This document shows, in pieces, positions 5,623 to 11,620 of a DNA stretch of 11,620 bases. Every line of letters starts with the position of its first letter. Position 1 is the first letter of the stretch. Source of the stretch: Verrucomicrobiota bacterium. GTDB taxonomy: Bacteria; Verrucomicrobiota; Verrucomicrobiia; Chthoniobacterales; UBA10450. The stretch is from the NCBI GenBank assembly GCA_003221375.1, contig QHRI01000061.1, positions 1 to 11,620 on the forward strand, written 5' to 3'. The notes under the pieces are model-generated. The model was not told the origin of the DNA. It did no database searches and worked only from the letters and a program-made list of their open reading frames with translations. Position numbers and translations under genes: made by a program.

Positions 5623-6783
5623 ATGGCTTACCTCGATCAGTTTCTAAATGCGATTGTCAAGCATGGCGGGTCCGACCTGCACTTCGCCGAGGCCCAGCCA
5701 CCGAAAATGCGTGTGCATGGAGACATCATGCCTATTCGCGCCGAGCCGATTTCACGGGAGGAAGCCGTCCAGATGATGAGCGAAATCTGCGGAGCGCGTA
5801 ATTGGGAAACCTTTGAACAACGCGGGGACCTGGATTTTGCATATGAGATGGACGAAGCCTCTCGTTTCCGCTGTAACTACTTCAAACAGTCGAACGGTTA
5901 CGGCGCAACGTTTCGTCTAATTCCCACCAGGATTGCCACCCTCGAACAGCTGGGGATTCCGGCGGTGGTGAAAGACTTTGCCAATGTACGCGGCGGCCTG
6001 GTCCTTGTGACCGGTCCCACCGGCTCGGGGAAAACCACCACGCAGGCCGCGCTGATCGACTACATCAATCAAAATTTTGCAAAGCATGTCATAACGATCG
6101 AGGAACCGATTGAATTTGTACATGAGAACAAACGAAGCACGATCACTCAACGCGAAGTACCTACGGATTCAAGTTCGTTCGCTGCTGGGCTCAAAGCGGC
6201 GTTGCGCGAGGACACCGACATTGTGCTGGTGGGAGAAATGCGCGACTTGGAAACAGTCTCACTCGCTCTTACTGCCGCCGAGACAGGTCTTATGGTATTT
6301 GGTACACTGCACACGAACAATGCGCGCAAAACGGTCGACCGAATGGTGGACGTTTTTCCCGCCGATCGGCAATCGCAGGCGCGCGCTATGCTGGCGAACT
6401 CGCTGCGCGGGGTAGTCGCACAATTACTCTTGAAAAGGGCAGACCGTCCCGGACGAATTGCAGTCAACGAAATCCTGATCGCCAACCCCGCTGTGGCAGC
6501 GATCATTCGTGAAGGAGCAACGCAAAAGCTTCAGGACGTGATCGTCTCGGGTAGGGCCCAGGGAATGCAATTCATGGACGATGCCATCTGGGCGCTTCTT
6601 GAAAAAGGCATTGTCTCCCCTCATGAGGCATTCATGAAAGCCATCGACAAAAGCCGCTTCAGACCATTTCTGCCTCCGGAGGAGGAAGCGCTCGGCAACG
6701 CCGCTGGTTCTGTCCGGAATGATGAAAAACGGCTTCCCGGCAATTTTGTGAAGCCGATCGGAGTTAGCGCGCGGGCAAGGTAA
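5623..6783 (+). CDS. PilT-family type IV pilus retraction ATPase, second copy
   Basis: The 386-residue protein has the PilT/PilU layout: an N-terminal domain with GGSDLHFAEAQPPKMRVHG (residues 15-33), canonical Walker A GPTGSGKTT (131-139), Asp-box region VITIEEPIEF (156-165, with Glu where many have Asp), ALREDTD, Walker B DIVLVGEMRD (199-208), His box FGTLHTNNA, and late motifs AIIREGATQKLQ and GMQFMDDAI. An extra tail of about 40 residues (346-386, Pro/Glu-rich then basic) extends past the usual end. It shares the same order of motifs with the preceding gene but is clearly diverged, so the two are old paralogues rather than a recent duplication. ATG 5623 follows a T-rich stretch with no ribosome-binding site, so coupling to the first copy through the repeat-filled spacer is uncertain. 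Confidence 0.9.
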   Translation: MAYLDQFLNAIVKHGGSDLHFAEAQPPKMRVHGDIMPIRAEPISREEAVQMMSEICGARNWETFEQRGDLDFAYEMDEASRFRCNYFKQSNGYGATFRLIPTRIATLEQLGIPAVVKDFANVRGGLVLVTGPTGSGKTTTQAALIDYINQNFAKHVITIEEPIEFVHENKRSTITQREVPTDSSSFAAGLKAALREDTDIVLVGEMRDLETVSLALTAAETGLMVFGTLHTNNARKTVDRMVDVFPADRQSQARAMLANSLRGVVAQLLLKRADRPGRIAVNEILIANPAVAAIIREGATQKLQDVIVSGRAQGMQFMDDAIWALLEKGIVSPHEAFMKAIDKSRFRPFLPPEEEALGNAAGSVRNDEKRLPGNFVKPIGVSARAR

Positions 6784-6878
6784 GGTACAACTTTTGGTGG
6801 AACGCGTTATTTGATTAAGGTAAATGACCCCTAGCTGCCGAACGCCATGGCTTGACCAAAGAGAATGCCTACGAAACA

Positions 6879-6941
6879 CACTGAATATACGAACTAGAAA
6901 TATCTGTTCTCAGACTTTCGCGCCTTTTCGTATGTTTAGTG
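6879..6941 (+). repeat. 15-bp-arm inverted repeat between convergent genes, possible terminator
   Basis: Bases 6879-6893 (CACTGAATATACGAA) pair with 6927-6941 (TTCGTATGTTTAGTG) at 13 of 15 positions. The two exceptions are G-U and U-G wobbles in the plus-strand transcript, so that RNA has an unbroken 15-bp stem with a 33-base loop. It sits between the end of the second pilT-like gene and the end of the convergent dehydrogenase gene, where a terminator is expected. No T-run follows, so the role is uncertain. Confidence 0.4.
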
Positions 6942-6962
6942 GGCAAGAACGGCTGCTCGTCC

Positions 6963-7958
6963 TCAGCTCGCATTCATGACGAGGACAGCAGTATCCTTCA
7001 ACTCACCTGAACGAAATCGATCCAGTGCAGTGCTGGCTTGTTCCAATGGGAACGTTTGTGTCTTTGTTACGACAGGCACACGTGGTGCGATGTCGAAAAA
7101 TTCTTCTCCATCGCGGCGGGTAAGGTTTGCGACTGAGCTGATGACACGTTCCTCCCAAAGGTCTGCATAGGGAAAGGAAGGGATGTCGCTCATGTGGATT
7201 CCCCCGCAAACTACAATGCCACCCTTAGCGAGCGCGCGCAGCGCCGCTGGTACGAGCGGACCGACGGAGGCAAAAATAATGGCAGCATCGAGTTTCTCCG
7301 GCGGCATGTCGTCCGAACCTCCAGCCCACTTAGCGCCCAGCCCTTTTGCGCTTTGCTGCGTTTCCATGTCTCCCGGCCGCGTAAAAACGAAAAGGTCGCG
7401 TCCTTCATAAAGGGCAATCTGCGCGATCAGATGCGCGGCGTTACCAAAGCCATAAATGCCAAGCCTGCGCGCATCTCCGGTTTTGCGATAGGACCGATAA
7501 CCGATCAAACCCGCACAAAGTAGCGGCGCAACCTCGACATCATCATAATGGTCAGGCAAACGAAAACAAAATCGAGCATCGGCAACAGTAAACTCGGCAT
7601 AGCCACCATCGATGGTGTAACCGGTGAAGCGCGCTCGATCGCACAGATTTTCCCGGTTCGATCGACAATAAACGCATTCGCCATCAGTCCAGCCAAGCCA
7701 TGGAATACCCACACGGTCGCCAACTTTGAAGTTTGAATTTCCTTCTTCTCCGATCTCTTCGATGCGGCCAACAATTTGGTGGCCTGGTATGAGCGGCAGT
7801 TTTGAAGCCGGCAGTTCGCCATCGACCACGTGAAGATCGGTCCTGCACACCGCGCAGGTCGCGATTCGCACAAGCAATTGTCCCTTAGAAGGCCTGGGCT
7901 TCTCCATATCGCGGAGTTGAAGCGGCTGTCGTGGCTTATCCAGAACCATTGCGCGCAT
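6963..7958 (-). CDS. Zinc-dependent alcohol dehydrogenase (medium-chain, adh_fam_2-like)
   Basis: The 331-residue cytoplasmic enzyme is predicted to oxidise alcohols or reduce aldehydes with NAD(P). Catalytic zinc ligands are seen as Cys38 (CRTDLHVVDGEL), His60 (GHQIVGR) and Cys148 (PLLCAGLIGYR). The nucleotide-binding loop is GIYGFGNAAHLIAQ (167-180). The structural-zinc loop reads TDGECVYC then NRENLC. It has Cys95, Cys98 and Cys106, but Asp92 stands where the first of four Cys is usual. The combination WLGW, ARFTGYTIDGGYAE and ADARF is typical of the zinc-binding alcohol dehydrogenase subfamily known from mycobacterial AdhA-like proteins (TIGR02822 type). ATG 7958 was chosen because AGGAAGG lies 10 bases upstream (complement of 7969-7975). 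It is transcribed away from the efflux genes after a 101-bp spacer with a repeat. The exact substrate is unknown. Confidence 0.9.
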   Translation of the reverse strand: MRAMVLDKPRQPLQLRDMEKPRPSKGQLLVRIATCAVCRTDLHVVDGELPASKLPLIPGHQIVGRIEEIGEEGNSNFKVGDRVGIPWLGWTDGECVYCRSNRENLCDRARFTGYTIDGGYAEFTVADARFCFRLPDHYDDVEVAPLLCAGLIGYRSYRKTGDARRLGIYGFGNAAHLIAQIALYEGRDLFVFTRPGDMETQQSAKGLGAKWAGGSDDMPPEKLDAAIIFASVGPLVPAALRALAKGGIVVCGGIHMSDIPSFPYADLWEERVISSVANLTRRDGEEFFDIAPRVPVVTKTQTFPLEQASTALDRFRSGELKDTAVLVMNAS

Positions 7959-7979
7959 GTTTAAACAACCTTCCTGTTA

Positions 7980-8051
7980 CTCCTGCTCCTACTCCTGATC
8001 CTTAGGACCGGCCTAAGGCAAGAGCATGAGCATGAGCATGAGCATGAGCAT
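7980..8051. repeat. Hexamer-built imperfect palindrome with five tandem GAGCAT units
   Basis: Five exact tandem GAGCAT units lie at 8022-8051. To the left, 7980-7997 holds CTCCTG, CTCCTA, CTCCTG. The two arms are imperfectly complementary and meet at a perfect hairpin, CCTTAGG (8000-8006) with CCTAAGG (8012-8018) around a 5-base loop. It lies between the end of the broken permease gene and the start of the dehydrogenase gene. It could terminate the efflux transcript or be a variable-number simple repeat. The dehydrogenase ribosome-binding site is just outside it. Confidence 0.75.
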
Positions 8052-8059
8052 GAAAGGGC

Positions 8060-10408
8060 TCAGTGCACGGCGGCGGGCGCAGGTCGCATCTCTCCTTTCG
8101 CGCGTTCGTCTTCGTGATGGAAGTGCGCGCTACGGAGGAACGGTACCTTATCAAGCACGTGCTCCTGGAACCATTCGAGCCAGAGATAGATGACTGGTGT
8201 AACAAATAGCGTAATCAGTTGAGAGAAAATGAGACCGCCCACGATCACCAGGCCCAGTGGGCGACGCGACGCGGCGTCCTGGCCAAACCCCAATGCAATC
8301 GGCACCGCGCCCATGAGCGCAGCGAGCGTTGTCATCATAATCGGACGAAACCGCTCCATGCTGGCTTCGTGAATCGCCGAGCGCAGGTCCCAGCCTTCGT
8401 CGATTCGTTGCAGGGCAAAATCGACGACCATGATACCGTTCTTCTTCACGATACCTAACAACAGGAACAGACCGATAACGCTGTAAAGGGAGAGGACCGA
8501 GTGAAAGAGATACAATGTGGCCAGTCCGCCGACTACCGCAGGTACGATCGCCGGGAACAAGACTGTGAATGGATGCACGTAACTTTCGTAAAGAATTCCC
8601 AGAATTACGTACATAACAAAGACCGCAGCGAGCAGCAACAATGGCAGGGAGCGGAACAGTTGCTGGAACACAAGTGTTTCTCCCTGGAAGATACCTTGCA
8701 CCGTGGGATAATTAGGATGGATTTGTGCGAAGGAGTCCTCGATGAATTTGGTGGCATCGCCGATGGCGACATTTGGCAACAGGTTGAAGTTGAACGTGAC
8801 GCTGGTGAACTGATTCAAATGGTTCACGGCTTGGGGACCGATAACTTCTTTTGTTGATGTTACAACACGCAGTGGGACGAGATTAGACATGTTTCCCGTG
8901 GTGGTGGCTATGGTTCCCCCACCCGAGCCGCTCGCACTGAAATTGCCGCTGGTGTTGCTCCGAACATAGAGGTCATCCAAGTCGCCAGGGTGTGCCCGCT
9001 CCTTGTCTTTAACTTCGAGAATGACCTGGTATTGGTCGTCCGGTTCCTTGATGAGATAGACGTAGTTTTGCGAATAAGCGTTGCGCATCAGGCTTTGGAT
9101 AGCCGAGGTGGAAACGCCGTAGGTGGCAGCGCGATCCCGGTTGATGTCGATCTTAAGATTTGGCGTGTCATGATAGTAATCGGATCGAACACTGGCGAAC
9201 CCTTTAAACTGTTGCAGCTTTTCCATCAGTTGGTCGGCCACGGTATAAACGTCCTCGGGAACGATGCCGCTGATTGTATAGGCGTACTGCCCCTGAGTCT
9301 GGCTCGTGGCACCAACACTAATTTGCAGTACCGGGCTAGGCGTTAACACCGCTGTGATGCCGGGAATAGACCCAAGCGATTTTTGCAGTCGCAGAATGAT
9401 TTGATCGACCGGCGGCCGTTCGCCGCGGGGTTTCAGAAAAAGAAACATCAGGCCCTGCGACAACGCGCTGCGCGAGGAGAAACCAGCGAGTGTGAAAAAT
9501 TGTCCGACGGCTGGATCCTCTTGAATCTTCTTATTCACTTCGGCCTGATAGGCTCGCATCTGCGCGGGGGACGAGCCTTCCTTCGCGATGAATAAGCCGC
9601 GAATGAAACCGCTGTCGCCCGGCGGCAACAATGTGAAGGGTAAATGGGTGAAGAAGAACCACAGACCAAGAATACAGGCGACCAGGATTGGGACAGTGAG
9701 CCACGCCCGGTTGAGAAACCAGTCGAGGGCGCGACCGTAGGCAGCGATCACGCGCTGGATGAAATTGCTTGTATGCCGCTCCATCCAAGCGCGTTTGTGG
9801 CCTGCTTTGCGCTCGCCGAGTATCCGCGCGCACATCAATGGCGTAAGCGTCAGCGACACAAGACCTGAAGCGAGAATGGCCACAATGATGGTTACGGAGA
9901 ATTCTCGGAAGATGCGGCCCAGCAGTCCGGGAATGAAAACAAGGGGGATGAAGACAGCGGCGAGCGAAAGGGTCATCGACAGGATGGTAAAAGAAATTTC
10001 CCCGGCGCTATTGAATGTAGCCTTCGGAATCGACTCACCGTGCTCGGCGCGGCGCACCACATTTTCCAAAAACACAATGGCATCATCGACGAGGAAACCG
10101 ATGGCCAGTGTCAGCGCCAGCAACGTGAGATTGTTGATGGAGAAATTGAGCATGTACATCACCGCGACGGTGAGCAGCAGTGACATCGGCAGCGCCACGG
10201 CCGGGATGAGAGTATCTGTAGCGCGGCCGAGAAAAACGTAGATGACTGCGACCACGAGTACGAATGCGATGATGAGCGTCCATTTCACTTCATCCGCGGA
10301 ATTGACGATGGTTTGTGACCGGTCGAACACCGGAGTGAATTTGATTGAACCGGGCAGGCTCGCGCGCAACTCAGGGAAGAGCGCCTTCACTGAATTGGCA
10401 ACTTCCAC
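8060..10408 (-). CDS. RND efflux permease (MdtB/MdtC/MuxB type), C-terminal fragment of a broken gene
   Basis: The 782-codon frame starts inside the family domain, just before VKALFPELRASLPGSI and the DRSQTI motif. It carries the first large transmembrane block, with the proton-relay LVDDAIVFLENV (Asp108, Asp109), then a second periplasmic domain, a second block with GIVKKNGIMVVDFA, and the end at TPVIYLWLEW plus a His-rich tail. Such pumps are inner-membrane trimers that export drugs or metabolites with a periplasmic adaptor and an outer-membrane channel. The GTG at 10408 is an internal codon with no ribosome-binding site. The frame stays open only to 10432, and the N-terminal part of the protein is in another frame (10371-11282). 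Residues about 485-508 are a Gly/Ser/Thr-rich insertion before NLVPL. If the break is real, this half is unlikely to be translated. Confidence 0.85.
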   Translation of the reverse strand: MEVANSVKALFPELRASLPGSIKFTPVFDRSQTIVNSADEVKWTLIIAFVLVVAVIYVFLGRATDTLIPAVALPMSLLLTVAVMYMLNFSINNLTLLALTLAIGFLVDDAIVFLENVVRRAEHGESIPKATFNSAGEISFTILSMTLSLAAVFIPLVFIPGLLGRIFREFSVTIIVAILASGLVSLTLTPLMCARILGERKAGHKRAWMERHTSNFIQRVIAAYGRALDWFLNRAWLTVPILVACILGLWFFFTHLPFTLLPPGDSGFIRGLFIAKEGSSPAQMRAYQAEVNKKIQEDPAVGQFFTLAGFSSRSALSQGLMFLFLKPRGERPPVDQIILRLQKSLGSIPGITAVLTPSPVLQISVGATSQTQGQYAYTISGIVPEDVYTVADQLMEKLQQFKGFASVRSDYYHDTPNLKIDINRDRAATYGVSTSAIQSLMRNAYSQNYVYLIKEPDDQYQVILEVKDKERAHPGDLDDLYVRSNTSGNFSASGSGGGTIATTTGNMSNLVPLRVVTSTKEVIGPQAVNHLNQFTSVTFNFNLLPNVAIGDATKFIEDSFAQIHPNYPTVQGIFQGETLVFQQLFRSLPLLLLAAVFVMYVILGILYESYVHPFTVLFPAIVPAVVGGLATLYLFHSVLSLYSVIGLFLLLGIVKKNGIMVVDFALQRIDEGWDLRSAIHEASMERFRPIMMTTLAALMGAVPIALGFGQDAASRRPLGLVIVGGLIFSQLITLFVTPVIYLWLEWFQEHVLDKVPFLRSAHFHHEDERAKGEMRPAPAAVH

Positions 10409-11282
10409 TGCGTTTGGGGTTGCGTGCGACGATCAGCTCGCGATAGCCTTCGGCCTTGTCGATCTGTCCATTGGGTTGCAGCACGAAAGTGCGATGCGCG
10501 CCGTCAAATTGCCCTGCGCCAGAATAGACAGTGCCCGATTTAATCCCGCTCGCCAGATCGTCCATCGTCAGGCCGCGCACAGCCAGTGCGGAGGGATCTG
10601 CCTTGACGCGAATCGCGCCTTGCACGCCGTAAATATTCACCTGTGAGACTCCTGGGAGGATGTTAACGCGCTGCGCCACGACGGTGGATGCGTACTTATA
10701 CAGATCCCAGTCCGTCAACGTGTCGGACATCAGGCCTAACAAGTAAACGGCTTGATCGTTCGGGTTCGTTTTGGTGAACGTAGGCGGACTAGGCAGATCA
10801 AGTGGCAATTTTCCGGTGGCGCGTTGAATTGCCGCCTGCACATCGGTCGCGGCGTCGACGATGCTTTTGCTCAAGACAAACTGCAATGTGAACTGTGTGT
10901 TGCTCTGGGTGCTGTTACTGGTGATGATGTCGAGCCCGGGAATTTGCAAAAATTGTTTCTCCAGCGGCGTGGCGATGTTATTGGCCATCGTCGTAGGGTC
11001 TGCGCCAGGGTAGGAACAGCTAACTTGAATGACAGGATAATCGACTGCGGGCAGATCGTTGACAGCGAGCTTTCCGTACGTCGCCAGACCAGCGACAATC
11101 ACGGACAGCGTCAGCAGCACGGTCATTACCGGCCGGCGAATAAATGGCCCGGAGAGTCCCGAGCCTTCAACTGGCACTAACTTTGCCGCAGGGGCTGGGT
11201 GCCGCTCGGCAAACGATCTCGGTCTAGGACGATCCTTATCTCTTACCTCCCGTTCGCCGTCATGTTCCTCGGCGTCGTTCAT
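10371..11282 (-). CDS. RND efflux permease, N-terminal fragment of the same broken gene
   Basis: ATG 11282 follows the adaptor stop by one base and has AAGGAG (complement of 11294-11299) 11 bases upstream. The product begins with about 44 charged, Pro/Arg/Glu-rich residues, then GLSGPFIRRPVMTVLLTLSVI (first membrane helix), LPAVDYPVIQVSCSYPGADP, TPLEKQF, VQAAIQRATGKLP and INILPG-type pore-domain motifs, ending in homology at GYRELIVAR. After that (from about 10421) the frame reads unrelated residues and stops at 10371. In related pumps about 45 residues lie between ELI and the segment that opens the other fragment, including the NGAPVRL-, AW-N- and QRQPG-like motifs; these are absent here. 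The whole locus (8060-11282) is best read as a pseudogene by internal deletion and frameshift, unless it is an assembly error. Confidence 0.85.
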   Translation of the reverse strand: MNDAEEHDGEREVRDKDRPRPRSFAERHPAPAAKLVPVEGSGLSGPFIRRPVMTVLLTLSVIVAGLATYGKLAVNDLPAVDYPVIQVSCSYPGADPTTMANNIATPLEKQFLQIPGLDIITSNSTQSNTQFTLQFVLSKSIVDAATDVQAAIQRATGKLPLDLPSPPTFTKTNPNDQAVYLLGLMSDTLTDWDLYKYASTVVAQRVNILPGVSQVNIYGVQGAIRVKADPSALAVRGLTMDDLASGIKSGTVYSGAGQFDGAHRTFVLQPNGQIDKAEGYRELIVARNPKRSGSCQFSEGALP

Positions 11283-11283
11283 G

Positions 11284-11620
11284 TCACATGGCGCTCCTTG
11301 AAGCGCCGGACTGCTCCGAGTTACCGGAGTTTTGAGGCATGTACGGCTGGGGCGCCACTTTCGCTCCTGGCGCAAGCGCAAGCTGGCCGGTTACCACCAC
11401 GGTCTCATCGGGTTTCACACCGTTCTCGATTACGGTAAGCTCGCCCTCCTGCCGTTGGCCGGGCTTCACCGGACGAAGATCGACAGTGTTGTCGGGTTTC
11501 ACCACAAAGACGAACGGCCCACTCTGGCTAACCTGTACGGCCTGCGACGGAACAAGTGTCGCGTTCCTAAGTGTGTCCAGGATGAAACGGACCCGCACAA
11601 ATTCCGAGGGCCACAGCGCG
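11284..11620 (-). CDS. RND efflux periplasmic adaptor (MdtA/AcrA family), C-terminal end only
   Basis: The frame is open to the right edge, so the gene starts outside the window; 111 codons plus stop are visible. LWPSEFVRVRF, then LVPSQAVQVSQSGPFVFVV and the final VVTGQLALAPGAKV match the last beta-barrel and membrane-proximal domain of RND membrane-fusion proteins, which bridge the inner-membrane pump to an outer-membrane channel. A polar Gln/Asn/Ser-rich tail follows. The first visible GTG (11598) is internal. The stop TGA (11284-11286) is one base before the permease ATG, a tightly coupled operon. Its tail also encodes the permease ribosome-binding site. Confidence 0.9.
   Translation of the reverse strand, partial: ALWPSEFVRVRFILDTLRNATLVPSQAVQVSQSGPFVFVVKPDNTVDLRPVKPGQRQEGELTVIENGVKPDETVVVTGQLALAPGAKVAPQPYMPQNSGNSEQSGASRSAM

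Noticed and set aside
5619..5624. TATAAT as a -10 box for the second pilT-like gene
   Set aside because: It overlaps the ATG itself, so transcription would begin inside the gene; there is also no good -35 at the right distance.
8022..8051. GAGCAT array as a CRISPR
   Set aside because: The unit is only 6 bases, there are no spacers and no cas genes; it is a simple tandem repeat.
8002..8205. Minus-strand frame ending in a His-Ala repeat
   Set aside because: It overlaps the permease end, and its repetitive tail is just the translation of the GAGCAT hexamer array.
9759..10241. 160-codon open frame on the plus strand inside the permease locus
   Set aside because: It is antisense to a strongly conserved RND domain and its translation has no recognisable motif; it is a shadow frame.
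10371..10432. Programmed frameshift joining the two permease halves
   Set aside because: A frameshift alone cannot explain the roughly 45 family-conserved residues missing at the junction, and no slippery site with a stem stands out.
10752..11180. 142-codon plus-strand frame opposite the permease N-terminal part
   Set aside because: Antisense shadow of the conserved pore domain, with no motif or ribosome-binding site.

Overview
The window comes from a Gram-negative-type bacterium: it carries an RND efflux pump with its periplasmic adaptor, twitching-motility ATPases and a YqjD/YqjE-like envelope-stress cluster. Base composition is moderate (a little above half G+C by eye). The short palindromic and low-complexity inverted repeats in the spacers, and one inside a gene, recall soil Verrucomicrobiota or Acidobacteriota. 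That placement is an impression from style and is not proven by any marker gene. Everything looks chromosomal: there is no integrase, transposase, tRNA, rRNA or CRISPR array.

Plus strand, 1-6783. The 3' part of an exonuclease III gene (xth) is followed by a spacer holding a 23-bp-arm inverted repeat. Next is a 646-codon fusion of a DCC (DUF393) thiol-redox domain to a membrane-embedded lipase maturation factor (LMF) domain, with an 86-bp palindromic element inside its reading frame. Then comes infA (IF-1), which probably starts at GTG 2707 directly behind a sigma70-like promoter and may be leaderless. A tight three-gene cluster follows: DUF883/YqjD-like, YqjE/DUF1469-like, and a DUF3618-like membrane protein. 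After a 228-bp spacer there are two different PilT-family retraction ATPases in tandem, separated by a low-complexity inverted repeat.

Minus strand, 6963-11620. In transcription order (right to left) there is the 3' end of an RND periplasmic adaptor gene (MdtA/AcrA type), then an RND permease gene starting 1 bp after the adaptor stop, and finally a zinc-dependent alcohol dehydrogenase. The permease is broken. Its N-terminal 287 codons and C-terminal ~785 codons lie in different frames, and about 45 residues expected between them are absent. This points to a deletion of roughly 130 bp near 10409-10424, either real or an assembly fault.

No strikingly new multi-gene system is visible. The most interesting points are: the broken efflux pump; the palindromic element in the LMF frame; the repeated design of spacers made of short words in inverted arms; the DCC-LMF fusion; the probable leaderless infA; and an 18-bp perfect palindrome that exactly fills the gap between the yqjD-like stop and the yqjE-like start.
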